Origin: JANWYU01 sp964655485
GTDB taxonomy: Bacteria; Bdellovibrionota; Bdellovibrionia; Bdellovibrionales; Bdellovibrionaceae
DNA length: 24,398 nt
Assembly (NCBI GenBank): GCA_964655485.1
Contig: CAZZMS010000027.1
Span: forward strand, 1-24,398
Reading direction: 5' to 3'
Positions 7,178 through 14,878 of this stretch are shown one piece after another; the stretch's first letter is position 1; each line of letters begins with the position of its first letter. Both the position numbers and the translations under genes were made by a program. A model generated the notes under the pieces. That model did no database searches. It saw only the letters and a program-made list of their open reading frames with translations, and was not told where the DNA came from.

Positions 7178-7642
7178 ATGCAGAGGGAAGTCATCAATTT
7201 AGCTTCAAGCCAGCAAGAGTTGGATGAGAGAGTGGTTTCGATTCGCCGGGTTACAAAAGTAGTCAAGGGGGGGCGTCGGTTCTCCTTCTCTGCACTTGTT
7301 GTGGTAGGTACTCAAGATGGGCTTGTCGGTTATGGCTCGGGGAAATCTGCGGAAGTCCCTGAGGCCATTAGTAAGGCCAGTAGAGGGGCGAAGAAAAATG
7401 TATTCAAAGTGGCTCTCAAAAATGGAACAATTGCTCATGAGGTTATCGGTACTTACGGTTCGAGTAAAATTGTCATGCGACCTGCTAGTGAGGGTACTGG
7501 GGTGATTGCTGGGGGGGCGGCCCGTGCTTTACTTGAGGCCGCGGGTGTTAAGAACATCCTAACTAAGTGTCTTGGCTCTAGAAACCCTTACAACGTGGTT
7601 AGAGCAACCTTAGATGCTCTTTCACAGCTTTCTAGAGAGTGA
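7178..7642 (+). CDS. rpsE: 30S ribosomal protein S5
   Basis: S5 lies at the mRNA entry site with S3 and S4 and affects decoding fidelity. The 154-aa protein carries the double-stranded RNA-binding N-domain (RVTKVVKGGRRFSFSALVVVG, VGYGSGKSAEVPEAISKA) and the C-domain (MRPASEGTGVIAGGAARALLEAAGVKNILTK, GSRNPYNVVRAT). The N- and C-terminal tails are shorter than in E. coli. A GGGGG at 7168-7172 lies upstream of the ATG. Confidence 0.96.
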   Translation: MQREVINLASSQQELDERVVSIRRVTKVVKGGRRFSFSALVVVGTQDGLVGYGSGKSAEVPEAISKASRGAKKNVFKVALKNGTIAHEVIGTYGSSKIVMRPASEGTGVIAGGAARALLEAAGVKNILTKCLGSRNPYNVVRATLDALSQLSRE

Positions 7643-7653
7643 GGAGTTCGAAC

Positions 7654-7839
7654 ATGAAAACTTTCAAGATAACATTGCTTCGCGGTTTAATGGGTAAAAG
7701 CCAAAGTCAGCGCGCAACACTGGCCGCTCTAGGCTTGAAGAAAAAGGGTCAGACTGTCGTGCATAATGACACTCCCGCTATGCGTGGGCAAATTCTTAAG
7801 GTTCAAAATTTCGTGAAGGTTGAAGTTGTTAATAAATAG
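7654..7839 (+). CDS. rpmD: 50S ribosomal protein L30
   Basis: L30 is a small large-subunit protein that is absent from several bacterial lineages but present here. The 61-aa product starts MKTFKITLLRGLMG and contains SQRATLAALGLKKKGQTVVHNDTPAMRGQILKVQNFVKVE, the usual L30 layout. The ATG at 7654 has a GAGGAG site at 7641-7646 that overlaps the rpsE stop. The stop is followed by a run of seven Ts. Confidence 0.94.
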   Translation: MKTFKITLLRGLMGKSQSQRATLAALGLKKKGQTVVHNDTPAMRGQILKVQNFVKVEVVNK

Positions 7840-7889
7840 GTTTTTTTGTAATTGAGCAGTGCTCCTAGGTTGAGTTGGAGGTAACTAAC

Positions 7890-8306
7890 ATGAACTTGTC
7901 GAATTTGTCTTCAGTAGAGGGTAGTCGTCATTATCCCAAACGGCTTGGTCGAGGTCGGGGCTCTGGCTTAGGTCAAACGTCAGCTAAGGGTCACAAAGGT
8001 CAGCTAGCTAGAACTGGCGGCCGGGTGAGAAGGGGTTTTGAAGGTGGGCAGAGCCCTCTTTCTCGCAGAATGCCTAAGCGTGGTTTTTCGAATCGGGCTT
8101 TTTCTGCTGAAAAAGTTACTTTGCGTTTGGATCAAGTTGTGAATAAGATTCCTCAAGTGTCCATCACCATCGATTCCTTGAAAGCCGCTGGTTTCTCTGG
8201 GGACAGCTTTAACATTTTTGGTGGTCCTGACTCTACTAGCTTTACGCATTTAGATAAAAAGTTGTTAGCTCGTGATTTTGCAGTTCCAGTTTCTGCCGGA
8301 GTTTAG
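7890..8306 (+). CDS. rplO: 50S ribosomal protein L15
   Basis: L15 is a late-assembly protein of the large subunit with a long, basic N-terminal extension. The extension is clear: KRLGRGRGSGLGQTSAKGHKGQLARTGG...RRGFEGGQSPLSRRMPKRGF. The ATG at 7890 gives 138 aa and follows a GGAGGT site at 7876-7881; an in-frame codon at 7875 lies within that site. The C-terminal globular domain is somewhat shorter and more divergent than usual. Confidence 0.95.
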   Translation: MNLSNLSSVEGSRHYPKRLGRGRGSGLGQTSAKGHKGQLARTGGRVRRGFEGGQSPLSRRMPKRGFSNRAFSAEKVTLRLDQVVNKIPQVSITIDSLKAAGFSGDSFNIFGGPDSTSFTHLDKKLLARDFAVPVSAGV

Positions 8307-8339
8307 ACGATCATACAGTCCGCAGGTGGAAGAGTCGTT

Positions 8340-8359
8340 AAATCCCTTTAGGATTTTTT
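8340..8359 (+). promoter_or_regulatory. Short hairpin with T-run between rplO and secY
   Basis: AAATCC and GGATTT form a six-base-pair stem around a five-base loop, followed at once by more Ts. An outer GAGT/ACTC pairing is possible across an interior loop. The form resembles a weak intrinsic terminator, but only two pairs are G-C. secY has no obvious promoter of its own in the 88-base gap. If the hairpin works, it would most likely be a partial attenuator. Confidence 0.3.
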
Positions 8360-8394
8360 AACTCTTCATCGCTCGCTTGAGCTTGGAGGTAGGC

Positions 8395-9696
8395 GTGAAC
8401 AAGGAAAGTTCCATTTGGAAAAGGGTTGGCTTCGTTTTGTTAGCCTTGGCTTTGTATCGAGTTGGAGTGCATATCGCGGTTCCAGGGGTGAATGCCTCAG
8501 CTGTTGCGAGTTTGTTTTCGGGTTTGAAGTCTGGTATTTTTGGTGTTTTTGATACCTTCTCAGGTGGGGCTTTGTCTCAATTCTCCGTTTTTGCTCTTGG
8601 GATTATGCCTTATATTTCCGCTTCTATTATCATGCAGTTATTGTCTGCCTCTCTACCTGCTCTAGAGGCTTTGAAAAAGGAAGGAGTCTCGGGTAGAAAG
8701 AAAATCTCTCAGTATACCAAAGGTCTAACTTTGCTATTGTGTTTGATTCAGGGTTACGGTTTGGTGAGTTGGATTGCGGGATCAAGCGGCCCCAACGGCG
8801 AGTCCTTGTTGGCGACTTCGCAGGCAGGTCTAACTGTATTTAAACTGGTAGCGGTTTTAACCCTCACGGCAGGTAGTTTTTTCATCATGTGGTTGGCCGA
8901 TCAGATCTCGGAACGCGGCATAGGGAATGGCTCATCCCTAATTATTTTTACCGGGATTGCTTCATCGGTACCTTCAGCTTCTTTGCGCTTTTTCGAATTA
9001 ATCAAAAGTGGAGAGCTGGGTTTGTTGGCGGCGCTTCTCACACTGGGTATTTTCGGTGCAGTTCTGGTGGGAGTGGTACTAATGGAAACTTCGCACCGAC
9101 GCCTCCCCATTCAGTACTCTCAGAAGTTAGCCGCTACGGGAGGCCTCGGGCCATCGAGCCATTTACCTCTGAAAATTAATTTTTCTGGAGTTATTCCCCC
9201 AATTTTTGCTTCGTCTCTATTGTTATTTCCTGCGACAATTTCACAGTTTGCACAGTTAGAGGTATTAAAGCGGCTTCAGGATGCCTTGAATCCGAGTGGG
9301 ATCATATATAACATCCTTTTTGTCGTATTGATTGTGTTTTTCGCCTTCTTTTATATGGAGATTGTTTTCAACCCTAAAGAGGTTGCTGATAATTTAAAGA
9401 AACAAGGTGGTTTTATTCCAGGTGTTAGAGCAGGGTTAGCAACAGCTGAGTATATTCAAAAAGTCATGTATAGAGTTGGCACTTTTGGAGCCGTTTATCT
9501 GGCTACTATTTGTGTGTTGCCTGTAGTGTTTATGAACACTTTGAACGTTCCTTTTTACTTCGGCGGAACATCACTATTGATTTTGGTGGGAGTTGCCTTA
9601 GATACAGCTCAACAGTTGCAGGCTGCGATGCTAGTAGAACGTTATGACGGCGTAAAAAAAGTGAAAATCCGTTCGAGAAGAATCGAGTTTAGATGA
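8395..9696 (+). CDS. secY: Preprotein translocase channel subunit SecY
   Basis: SecY is the inner-membrane channel of the Sec translocon, working with SecE and SecG for protein export and insertion. The GTG at 8395 gives 433 aa and follows a strong GGAGGT at 8385-8390; a TTG at 8377 is in frame but upstream of that site. Ten hydrophobic segments fit the SecY fold. Hallmarks include YRVGVHIAVPG in TM1, the plug region after it, the ALGIMPYISASIIMQLL segment, ISERGIGNGSSLIIF in the middle and NPKEVADNLKKQGGFIPG(VRAG) in the fifth cytoplasmic loop. The N-terminus before TM1 is short. The stop overlaps the adk start. Confidence 0.98.
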   Translation: MNKESSIWKRVGFVLLALALYRVGVHIAVPGVNASAVASLFSGLKSGIFGVFDTFSGGALSQFSVFALGIMPYISASIIMQLLSASLPALEALKKEGVSGRKKISQYTKGLTLLLCLIQGYGLVSWIAGSSGPNGESLLATSQAGLTVFKLVAVLTLTAGSFFIMWLADQISERGIGNGSSLIIFTGIASSVPSASLRFFELIKSGELGLLAALLTLGIFGAVLVGVVLMETSHRRLPIQYSQKLAATGGLGPSSHLPLKINFSGVIPPIFASSLLLFPATISQFAQLEVLKRLQDALNPSGIIYNILFVVLIVFFAFFYMEIVFNPKEVADNLKKQGGFIPGVRAGLATAEYIQKVMYRVGTFGAVYLATICVLPVVFMNTLNVPFYFGGTSLLILVGVALDTAQQLQAAMLVERYDGVKKVKIRSRRIEFR

Positions 9697-10361
9697 TGGA
9701 CTTTTGGCTCTTGCTAGGCCCGCCCGGTTGTGGAAAGGGCACACAAGCACAAGAATTAGCGAATCGTGGTCTGATCAATCACATCAGCACTGGTGATATT
9801 CTTCGTGATGAAATTAAATCCGGTTCAGAGCTTGGTCATTTGGTGGACGAGACTATGAGGGCAGGAATGCTTGTGCCTGATGATTTGATGGCTCAAGTTC
9901 TTAGGAGAAGTGTAGAAAGGCTTGTTGCCGAAAAAAAGCCTTCAGATGTATTTTTTCTGGATGGCTATCCTAGGACTCCTCGCCAGTTAAAAGATTTGGT
10001 TCAAGTGACTTCGGAGTTTAACCAAATTAAACTAGCTGGTGCCATTTGGTTTCATGTTCCAACCGATGTCTTGATAAAGAGATTAAGTGGTCGTCTCGTT
10101 TGTTCTAAGTGTGGGGTTATTTTTAATGAGACGAGTGCCCCCCCGAGGAATCCCGGGATTTGTGACCATTGTGGCTCACCATTGCTGAGAAGAAAAGACG
10201 ATGAGCCCGAAGTGGTCGCTAAAAGGATCAGTGTTTACAACCAACAAACTTTGCCCTTAATTGAGGATTTAAAGCGGTTAATGCCTTTTTTTGAGCTGGA
10301 TGCCAATAAGAATAGGCAAGATGTGTTATCTGCCTTGTTGAACATTATTAAAAAAAGCTAG
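9693..10361 (+). CDS. adk: Adenylate kinase, long form with Cys4 lid
   Basis: Adenylate kinase interconverts ATP plus AMP with two ADP in the cytoplasm. The 222-aa protein has the P-loop GPPGCGKGT (residues 9-17), the AMP-binding STGD and FLDGYPRT motifs (about 32-35 and 88-95), and a long LID domain. Four cysteines in the LID (137, 140, 157, 160; CxxC twice) predict a structural zinc site, as in Gram-positive and several other bacterial adenylate kinases. Two adjacent ATG codons (9693 and 9696) overlap the secY stop, and either may be used. The secY-adk order is common, but map and infA, which often follow, are not here. Confidence 0.97.
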   Translation: MMDFWLLLGPPGCGKGTQAQELANRGLINHISTGDILRDEIKSGSELGHLVDETMRAGMLVPDDLMAQVLRRSVERLVAEKKPSDVFFLDGYPRTPRQLKDLVQVTSEFNQIKLAGAIWFHVPTDVLIKRLSGRLVCSKCGVIFNETSAPPRNPGICDHCGSPLLRRKDDEPEVVAKRISVYNQQTLPLIEDLKRLMPFFELDANKNRQDVLSALLNIIKKS

Positions 10362-10425
10362 ACATCATCTATTGTAAATGATAGCTGAGTCTTCTTGTCG
10401 TTATTTTATTTTTTGGAGGGTGTAG

Positions 10426-10539
10426 ATGAAAGTTAGACCATCCGTAAAAAAAGTTTGTAACAAATGCAAACTCGTAAGGCGTTCTGGCGTTTTAAGAGTT
10501 ATTTGCGAGAATCCAAAACATAAACAGAGACAGGGGTAG
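10426..10539 (+). CDS. rpmJ: 50S ribosomal protein L36 (zinc-binding type)
   Basis: L36 is the smallest large-subunit protein. The 37-aa reading frame begins MKVRPSVKKVCNKCK and ends KHKQRQG. Cys11, Cys14, Cys27 and His32 form the C-x2-C-x12-C-x4-H zinc site of the C+ type. A TTGGAGGG ribosome-binding site lies at 10413-10420, six bases before the ATG. Only two bases separate its stop from rpsM, so the genes are likely coupled. It opens the alpha-operon part of the cluster. Confidence 0.96.
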   Translation: MKVRPSVKKVCNKCKLVRRSGVLRVICENPKHKQRQG

Positions 10540-10541
10540 TT

Positions 10542-10916
10542 ATGGCTCGTATAGCCGGTGTAGATTTACCTAGAAATAAAAGATTAGCCGTAGCATTGAC
10601 CTACATTTATGGAATTGGGCCGACACGATCTAAATTGATTATGAAGGAATTAGGATTTTCTGATTCCTTGCGCACGGATAACTTGTCCGATCAAGACTTA
10701 GCAAAAATCCGTAACTATATTGAGAGCCATTTTAAAGTGGAAGGAGATCTACGTAGGGAAGTGGGCCTTGCTATTAAACGTCTGATAGATATCAACAGTT
10801 ACAGAGGTTCTAGACATAAGAAGGGGCTTCCTGTAAGAGGCCAAAGAACTCGCTCTAACGCAAGAACGAGGAAGGGGCCGCGTAAGACAGTAGCGAACAA
10901 GAAGAAGGCGGTATAA
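10542..10916 (+). CDS. rpsM: 30S ribosomal protein S13
   Basis: S13 sits in the small-subunit head, contacts L5 and the P-site tRNA, and pairs with S19. The 124-aa product starts MARIAGVDLPRNKR and has YIYGIGPTRSK (about 22-32). It ends with the basic C-terminal GLPVRGQRTRSNARTRKGPRKTVANKKK tail, which is diagnostic. It follows rpmJ after two bases and precedes rpsK by a 50-base gap. Confidence 0.97.
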   Translation: MARIAGVDLPRNKRLAVALTYIYGIGPTRSKLIMKELGFSDSLRTDNLSDQDLAKIRNYIESHFKVEGDLRREVGLAIKRLIDINSYRGSRHKKGLPVRGQRTRSNARTRKGPRKTVANKKKAV

Positions 10917-10966
10917 CGTTTTAGAAGTGGCTAGAAACATTTATTTTGATTACAGCAGGAGTTTTC

Positions 10967-11359
10967 ATGTCCCAAACCAAAGAAACTACCAAAAAGAAAG
11001 TCAAAAAAGCGACAAGCTCAACTGGGGTGGCTCATATCTATGCTGGATTTGGTAATGTAATTGTAACGATCACTGATCCCTCTGGCAATACGGTTGCGTG
11101 GTCGAGCGGAGGTGTTTTAGGCTTCAAAGGTAGTCGAAAGGGGACTCCTTTTGCTGCTCAGGTCACTGTGGAGGACGCTTGTAAAAAAGCGATGGCAGCA
11201 GGGGTTAGGGCTCTCGATGTTAAAGTGCAGGGGCCTGGAGCAGGACGAGAACCAGCAGTCCGCGCGATTGCGAGTTCTGGTATTAAGGTTTTGTCTTTGC
11301 GTGACGTAACTCCCGTTCCACATAACGGATGTCGCCCTCCCAAAAGACGTAGGGTGTAA
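10967..11359 (+). CDS. rpsK: 30S ribosomal protein S11
   Basis: S11 forms the platform of the small subunit near the E site. The ATG at 10967 gives 130 aa and has CAGGAG (10956-10961) five bases upstream. An in-frame codon at 10946 precedes that site and would add seven atypical residues. Signature segments are AHIYAGFGNVIVTITDPSGN, WSSGGVLGFKGSRKGTPFAAQ, VKVQGPGAGREPAVRAI and the C-terminal DVTPVPHNGCRPPKRRRV. Confidence 0.97.
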   Translation: MSQTKETTKKKVKKATSSTGVAHIYAGFGNVIVTITDPSGNTVAWSSGGVLGFKGSRKGTPFAAQVTVEDACKKAMAAGVRALDVKVQGPGAGREPAVRAIASSGIKVLSLRDVTPVPHNGCRPPKRRRV

Positions 11360-11385
11360 AACTATACACGGTAGTAGGAGAGAGT

Positions 11386-12012
11386 ATGGCAAAGGGTTCT
11401 AATTCTGTATGCAAGCTGTGTAGAAGAGAAAATATGAAGCTTTTTTTGAAGGCTGAGAGGTGCTACACTGACAAGTGCTCCTTCGAAAGAAGACCATATC
11501 CTCCGGGTCAGCATGGTCAATCTCGACTTAAATTTTCTGAGTTTGCTTTGCAATTAAGGGAAAAACAAAAATTGCGAAGATATTATCAGTTAGAGGAAAA
11601 AGGGTTCGCCAGAACATTCGCTGAGGCTACACGTTTGCCTGGTAACACGGGTGAAGTGTTTCTGAAGTTGCTCGAGCTACGTCTTGATAACGTTGCATAC
11701 CTATTCGGGTTTGGTAGCTCTCGCAGACATGCCAGACAGCTAGTGACGCACGGTCATGTTACCGTAAATGGTCGAGTGGTGAATGTACCGGGTTACAAAT
11801 TAAGTGCAGGAGATCGAGTTGGATTGGTAGAAGGAGCGAAGGAAAACCCAGTAGTTCAGTTGGGTCTTCAGTTAGCAAAGCGTAGAGAGTTGCCAGGGTG
11901 GATTAGCTTCAATGCGGACAAGCTCGAGGGGACTATTGCTGCAGATCCTAAGCGTTTAGAGATTTCAACTCCAGTGGAAGAGAGATTAGTTGTTGAGTTC
12001 TATTCTCGATAG
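11386..12012 (+). CDS. rpsD: 30S ribosomal protein S4 (zinc-type N-terminus)
   Basis: S4 nucleates assembly of the 16S 5' domain, helps form the mRNA entry site and is the alpha-operon regulator in E. coli. The 208-aa protein has four cysteines (9, 12, 26, 31) in the N-terminal domain, the zinc-binding arrangement known from Thermus S4, followed by ERRPYPPGQHGQ. The S4 RNA-binding fold is seen in RLDNVAYLFGF and RQLVTHGHVTVNGRVVNVPGY (about 96-145). The gene sits between rpsK and rpoA, the standard order. Confidence 0.97.
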   Translation: MAKGSNSVCKLCRRENMKLFLKAERCYTDKCSFERRPYPPGQHGQSRLKFSEFALQLREKQKLRRYYQLEEKGFARTFAEATRLPGNTGEVFLKLLELRLDNVAYLFGFGSSRRHARQLVTHGHVTVNGRVVNVPGYKLSAGDRVGLVEGAKENPVVQLGLQLAKRRELPGWISFNADKLEGTIAADPKRLEISTPVEERLVVEFYSR

Positions 12013-12043
12013 TTAACGAATTCAAAGGAAGTCTGGGGGTAAT

Positions 12044-13072
12044 ATGCAGGATTTTTATTACAAATTTTGGCGGGATTTGATCGTACCGAAGGGTATTGAA
12101 ATCGAGAAGGACTCAAGGTCTGCGAATTATGCTAAATTCGTCGTTAAGCCCTTAGAAAAGGGGTACGGAGTCACTCTGGGTAACAGTTTAAGAAGAGTGC
12201 TCCTGAGTTCTATGATGGGGTCCTCTGCCTCTGCGGTAAAAATTGAGGGGGTCTCTCACGAGTTTACTCATCTATCAGACGTAGTGGAGGATGTTACTGA
12301 CATCATACTAAACATTAAACTTTTGCGTTTTAAGCAGTTTGATCCCAACCCAGTGGTTGTTCGAATAGAAAAAAACGGCCCAGGAGTGGTGACCGGAGCC
12401 GATCTTATAGTGAGTGATAAAGTGCAGGTGGTTAACCCTGAGCAGCATATTGCGACTCTTGGTCCCAACGCACGCTTTAGCTGTGAAATCTTAGTCACCT
12501 TCGGAAGAGGTTACGTCTCCTCTGAGGAGTTGCATTTGAGAGATGCTGGGTGGATCGTCATAGACGCTCTTTACAGCCCGGTGAAGAAGGTAAACTACCA
12601 AGTGTCGGCTGCTCGTGTCGGTCAAAAGACCGATTATGATGCGCTAACTCTGGAGATATGGACAGATGGATCTTTGCGCCCTGAAGAGGCACTGACTTTA
12701 AGTGCAAAAATCTTGAGCGAGCAAATGAGGGTTTTCCAAATTCTAGGCGACTTACAAGAGCCTCAGTTCCAAGATAGTGAGGTCTCCGCAACTCGTCTGA
12801 ATGAGAATTTATTTAGACCCGTTGAGGATCTTGAATTATCTGTTAGAAGTGCAAATTGCTTGAAGAATGCCAACATAAGATTTATAGGCGAGTTGGTGAC
12901 GAAGACTGAGTCTGAGATGCTAAAGACAAAGAATTTCGGTAGAAAATCTTTGAATGAGATCAAAGAGATACTTGCTACTATGGGCTTGTCTCTCGGAATG
13001 AAAATTGAAGGATGGCCCCCAGCTGGTTGGGATCCTGTGCACGGCATGAATAGGCCGCGAGAGCAGCAGTAG
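12044..13072 (+). CDS. rpoA: DNA-directed RNA polymerase alpha subunit
   Basis: Alpha dimerises to scaffold RNA polymerase assembly, and its C-terminal domain contacts UP elements and activators. The 342-aa protein has the N-terminal domain (GYGVTLGNSLRRVLLSSM at about 41-58; VVEDVTDIILNIK) and the C-terminal domain (EDLELSVRSANCLKNANIRFIGEL, then KSLNEIKEILATMGLSLGM). The DNA-contacting Arg of the LSVRSANC motif is present. A short extra tail (about 15 residues) follows the GWPP motif. A CTGGGGGT stretch at 12033-12040 lies just upstream of the ATG. Confidence 0.98.
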   Translation: MQDFYYKFWRDLIVPKGIEIEKDSRSANYAKFVVKPLEKGYGVTLGNSLRRVLLSSMMGSSASAVKIEGVSHEFTHLSDVVEDVTDIILNIKLLRFKQFDPNPVVVRIEKNGPGVVTGADLIVSDKVQVVNPEQHIATLGPNARFSCEILVTFGRGYVSSEELHLRDAGWIVIDALYSPVKKVNYQVSAARVGQKTDYDALTLEIWTDGSLRPEEALTLSAKILSEQMRVFQILGDLQEPQFQDSEVSATRLNENLFRPVEDLELSVRSANCLKNANIRFIGELVTKTESEMLKTKNFGRKSLNEIKEILATMGLSLGMKIEGWPPAGWDPVHGMNRPREQQ

Positions 13073-13091
13073 TTTAGCCTAGGAGGATACA

Positions 13092-13451
13092 ATGGCTTCG
13101 CATCGTAGAAGAGTTCGACGTTTCTCTCGTGATTTTAACTCGAGGACAGCTTTGATTCATTCTTTGGTTTCATCCCTGTTAGAACATGGTAAAATAAAAA
13201 CCACTGTTCACCGGGCCAAAGAAGCAAGTCGTAATATGGAAAAGTTAGTTACTCTTGCTAAAAAGAATGATCTTGCATCTTATAGGCTGGCTATAGCTCG
13301 GCTACGAGGCAATGAACTATTGGCAAAAAAGCTTTTTCAAGAGATTGCTCCAAAAATGAAAGAGAGAGCAGGTGGATACACCCGAGTGATCAAGCTTGGT
13401 CCTCGCCCCGGTGATAATGCTGAGACTGCTCTTTTGGAGTTCGTACTGTAA
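13092..13451 (+). CDS. rplQ: 50S ribosomal protein L17
   Basis: L17 lies near the tunnel exit and is the usual last gene of the alpha operon. The 119-aa product has the basic start MASHRRRVRRFSRDFNSRTAL, the LLEHGKIKTTVHRAKEASRNMEKLVTLAK core (about 30-58) and GGYTRVIKLGPRPGDNAETALLEFV at the end. A TAGGAGGA site lies at 13079-13086 upstream of the ATG. A terminator-like hairpin follows about 60 bases downstream, consistent with the end of the superoperon. Confidence 0.96.
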   Translation: MASHRRRVRRFSRDFNSRTALIHSLVSSLLEHGKIKTTVHRAKEASRNMEKLVTLAKKNDLASYRLAIARLRGNELLAKKLFQEIAPKMKERAGGYTRVIKLGPRPGDNAETALLEFVL

Positions 13452-13461
13452 AGAGTTCTCA

Positions 13462-13491
13462 TTGACACAAGACAATTTCATTCTGTAAAAA
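13462..13491 (+). promoter_or_regulatory. Candidate sigma70-type promoter after rplQ
   Basis: A perfect TTGACA lies at 13462-13467. Eighteen bases on, TAAAAA (13486-13491) matches TATAAT at four of six positions. Transcription would start near 13498 and run straight into the double hairpin, giving a very short RNA unless it reads through. The match is suggestive only. Confidence 0.3.
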
Positions 13492-13513
13492 ATTATTTGT
13501 GGCGTTGCCAAGC

Positions 13514-13554
13514 GGCTTCTCTTTATTTGAGGAGCCCTTTTGTTTCTTCAAAAG
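13514..13554 (+). terminator. Candidate terminator of the ribosomal superoperon
   Basis: GGCTTCTC (13514-13521) pairs with GAGGAGCC (13529-13536) around a seven-base loop, with one G-U pair, and is followed by CTTTTGTTTCTT. A second perfect stem, CTTTTG/CAAAAG (13537-13554), follows directly. The first stem plus T-rich tail fits an intrinsic terminator about 60 bases after rplQ. The T-run is interrupted, so strength is uncertain. Confidence 0.6.
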
Positions 13555-13672
13555 ACGAATATGAGCTGTCTTTCCACATTTGAATAGTTCGAACAGAGCT
13601 ATCCAGGCGGTTTGCTCCCTAACTAGTCAACTGTAGCCTGCATTCGAGGCTCCGCACTGGGTATGGCGACCA

Positions 13673-13702
13673 TTTACAACCTAGGTAGCTATAAATTGTA
13701 AA
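13673..13702 (+). promoter_or_regulatory. Inverted repeat flanking a TATAAA box upstream of the MBL-fold gene
   Basis: TTTACAA (13673-13679) and TTGTAAA (13696-13702) are perfect inverted copies, 16 bases apart. Between them lie the palindromes CCTAGG and TAGCTA and a TATAAA (13690-13695) that could be a -10 box. No good -35 is visible. The layout resembles an operator over a promoter, but no regulator is identified. Confidence 0.3.
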
Positions 13703-13818
13703 AACCACAATGACGCGTATCCTCCCGCGGAAAGACGAGTGTTGGGTCCAACTAGCTCTTTGGTCCAGTTTTGAGATTAGTCGATGTACGTTTTCTCGTT
13801 CTTAACGATAATAGGGGC

Positions 13819-14832
13819 ATGGCGTTTCGACTCAAGTTTTGGGGAGTTCGTGGCTCTTTACCTACGGCCCCAGACGGCCTGGCGATGAGGGCGCATTTTA
13901 AACGCTTGATGAATAGTTTTCTGAGCTCGCCCTTTGCGCGCAATCAGGACGGCATCGATAAGTTTTTTGCTACTCTATCCCCAGTTGAGCTTCAGGGGTT
14001 TGGAGGGGAGACGACTTGTGTTCAAGTGATCGGTGATCAGAGCGATCTGCTTGTGGATGCGGGAAGTGGGCTTCGTCGTTTTGGTGAACGAATTAAAAAT
14101 AGTGCAGTGAAACCAAAGGAGTTTCACATATTGCTAACTCACTTTCATTGGGACCATCTCCTAGGACTTCCATTTTTTTTTCCTATTTTTGATCCCAGAT
14201 TCAAAGTTCACTTTTACTCCCCTGAGCAAGCCTTAGAGCAACTGATTGCCGTTAAATTTCAAAAGCCTTTTTTTCCTGTACCATTTGATGTGGTACGCAA
14301 GCAGATGATCTTCCATTACTTGCCACCTCGAGTAACAACCCAAATAGGTGAATGGACCGTCACGCCCTATCTTTTGGATCATCCCGATCCTTGTTGGGGA
14401 TATAAAATCCAAAAAGGTCAGCTTGCTTACTCACACTGTGTTGATACGGAGGCTAATCGAACTAGTCGTGAAGAATTAGGCGAGGATCTGCCTCTGTATC
14501 AAAAAACGACTCTCATGTATTTTGATGCACAGTATTCTTTGCCTGAGCTTGTGGAGAAGTCCAATTGGGGTCATAGTGCCGCTCAAATTGGGCTTGATAT
14601 TGCTCTGCGCGAGCAAATTCCATTTGTTGTCTTTGGTCATCATGACCCGGGTGCCAGCTATTCTCAGATTATGCGCATTCAGCATGAGGTGCGGCGCTAT
14701 CAACATTGGAAAAAGCAATCAGCAAGAAACAACAGAGCAGAGCTATTTGTTGTACGTTGGCGGTTTGCCTACGATGGTATGACTGTAGATTTAAATCAAT
14801 TAATTCCCGATCGACGCATAAAAACAGATTGA
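13819..14832 (+). CDS. MBL-fold metallo-hydrolase (PhnP/COG1235-like)
   Basis: The product is a metallo-beta-lactamase-fold hydrolase, probably a phosphodiesterase-like enzyme of unknown substrate. With the ATG at 13819 it has 337 aa and opens with MAFRLKFWGVRGSLPT, the usual start of this group. An upstream in-frame TTG at 13771 would add 16 unusual residues. Metal ligands are visible in HFHWDH (His108, His110, Asp112, His113), in LLDH (His188), in CVDTE (Asp209) and in the C-terminal GHHDPG (His274, His275). GGETTCVQV follows an insertion of about 40 residues after the N-terminal strand. No signal peptide is seen, so it is likely cytoplasmic. It leads the next gene run by 46 bases. Confidence 0.85.
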   Translation: MAFRLKFWGVRGSLPTAPDGLAMRAHFKRLMNSFLSSPFARNQDGIDKFFATLSPVELQGFGGETTCVQVIGDQSDLLVDAGSGLRRFGERIKNSAVKPKEFHILLTHFHWDHLLGLPFFFPIFDPRFKVHFYSPEQALEQLIAVKFQKPFFPVPFDVVRKQMIFHYLPPRVTTQIGEWTVTPYLLDHPDPCWGYKIQKGQLAYSHCVDTEANRTSREELGEDLPLYQKTTLMYFDAQYSLPELVEKSNWGHSAAQIGLDIALREQIPFVVFGHHDPGASYSQIMRIQHEVRRYQHWKKQSARNNRAELFVVRWRFAYDGMTVDLNQLIPDRRIKTD

Positions 14833-14878
14833 TGGAATCGAGGCATTCATGGGTTAGAGTGAAGTCTGTATTCGTAAA

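Larger units (their letters stand above)
13452..13818. other. Intergenic region of 367 bases between rplQ and the MBL-fold gene
   Basis: I see no convincing gene here. The region holds a TTGACA box, two adjacent hairpins ending in a T-rich stretch, a TTTACAA/TTGTAAA inverted repeat around a TATAAA box, and two direct GGTCCA copies (13745-13750 and 13762-13767). No tRNA cloverleaf could be drawn by eye. It separates the ribosomal superoperon from the next operon. Confidence 0.7.

Noticed and set aside
7854..7864. GAGCAGTGCTC near-palindrome between rpmD and rplO
   Set aside because: It is a short 5-1-5 repeat inside an operon, cannot make a stable RNA hairpin beyond four pairs, and can easily occur by chance.
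13500..13660. tRNA-like fragments (GCCAAGCGGC, GTTCGAAC, ATTCGAGG) in the intergenic region
   Set aside because: D-arm-like and T-loop-like strings are present, but the flanking stems do not pair and no acceptor stem could be drawn at tRNA spacing.
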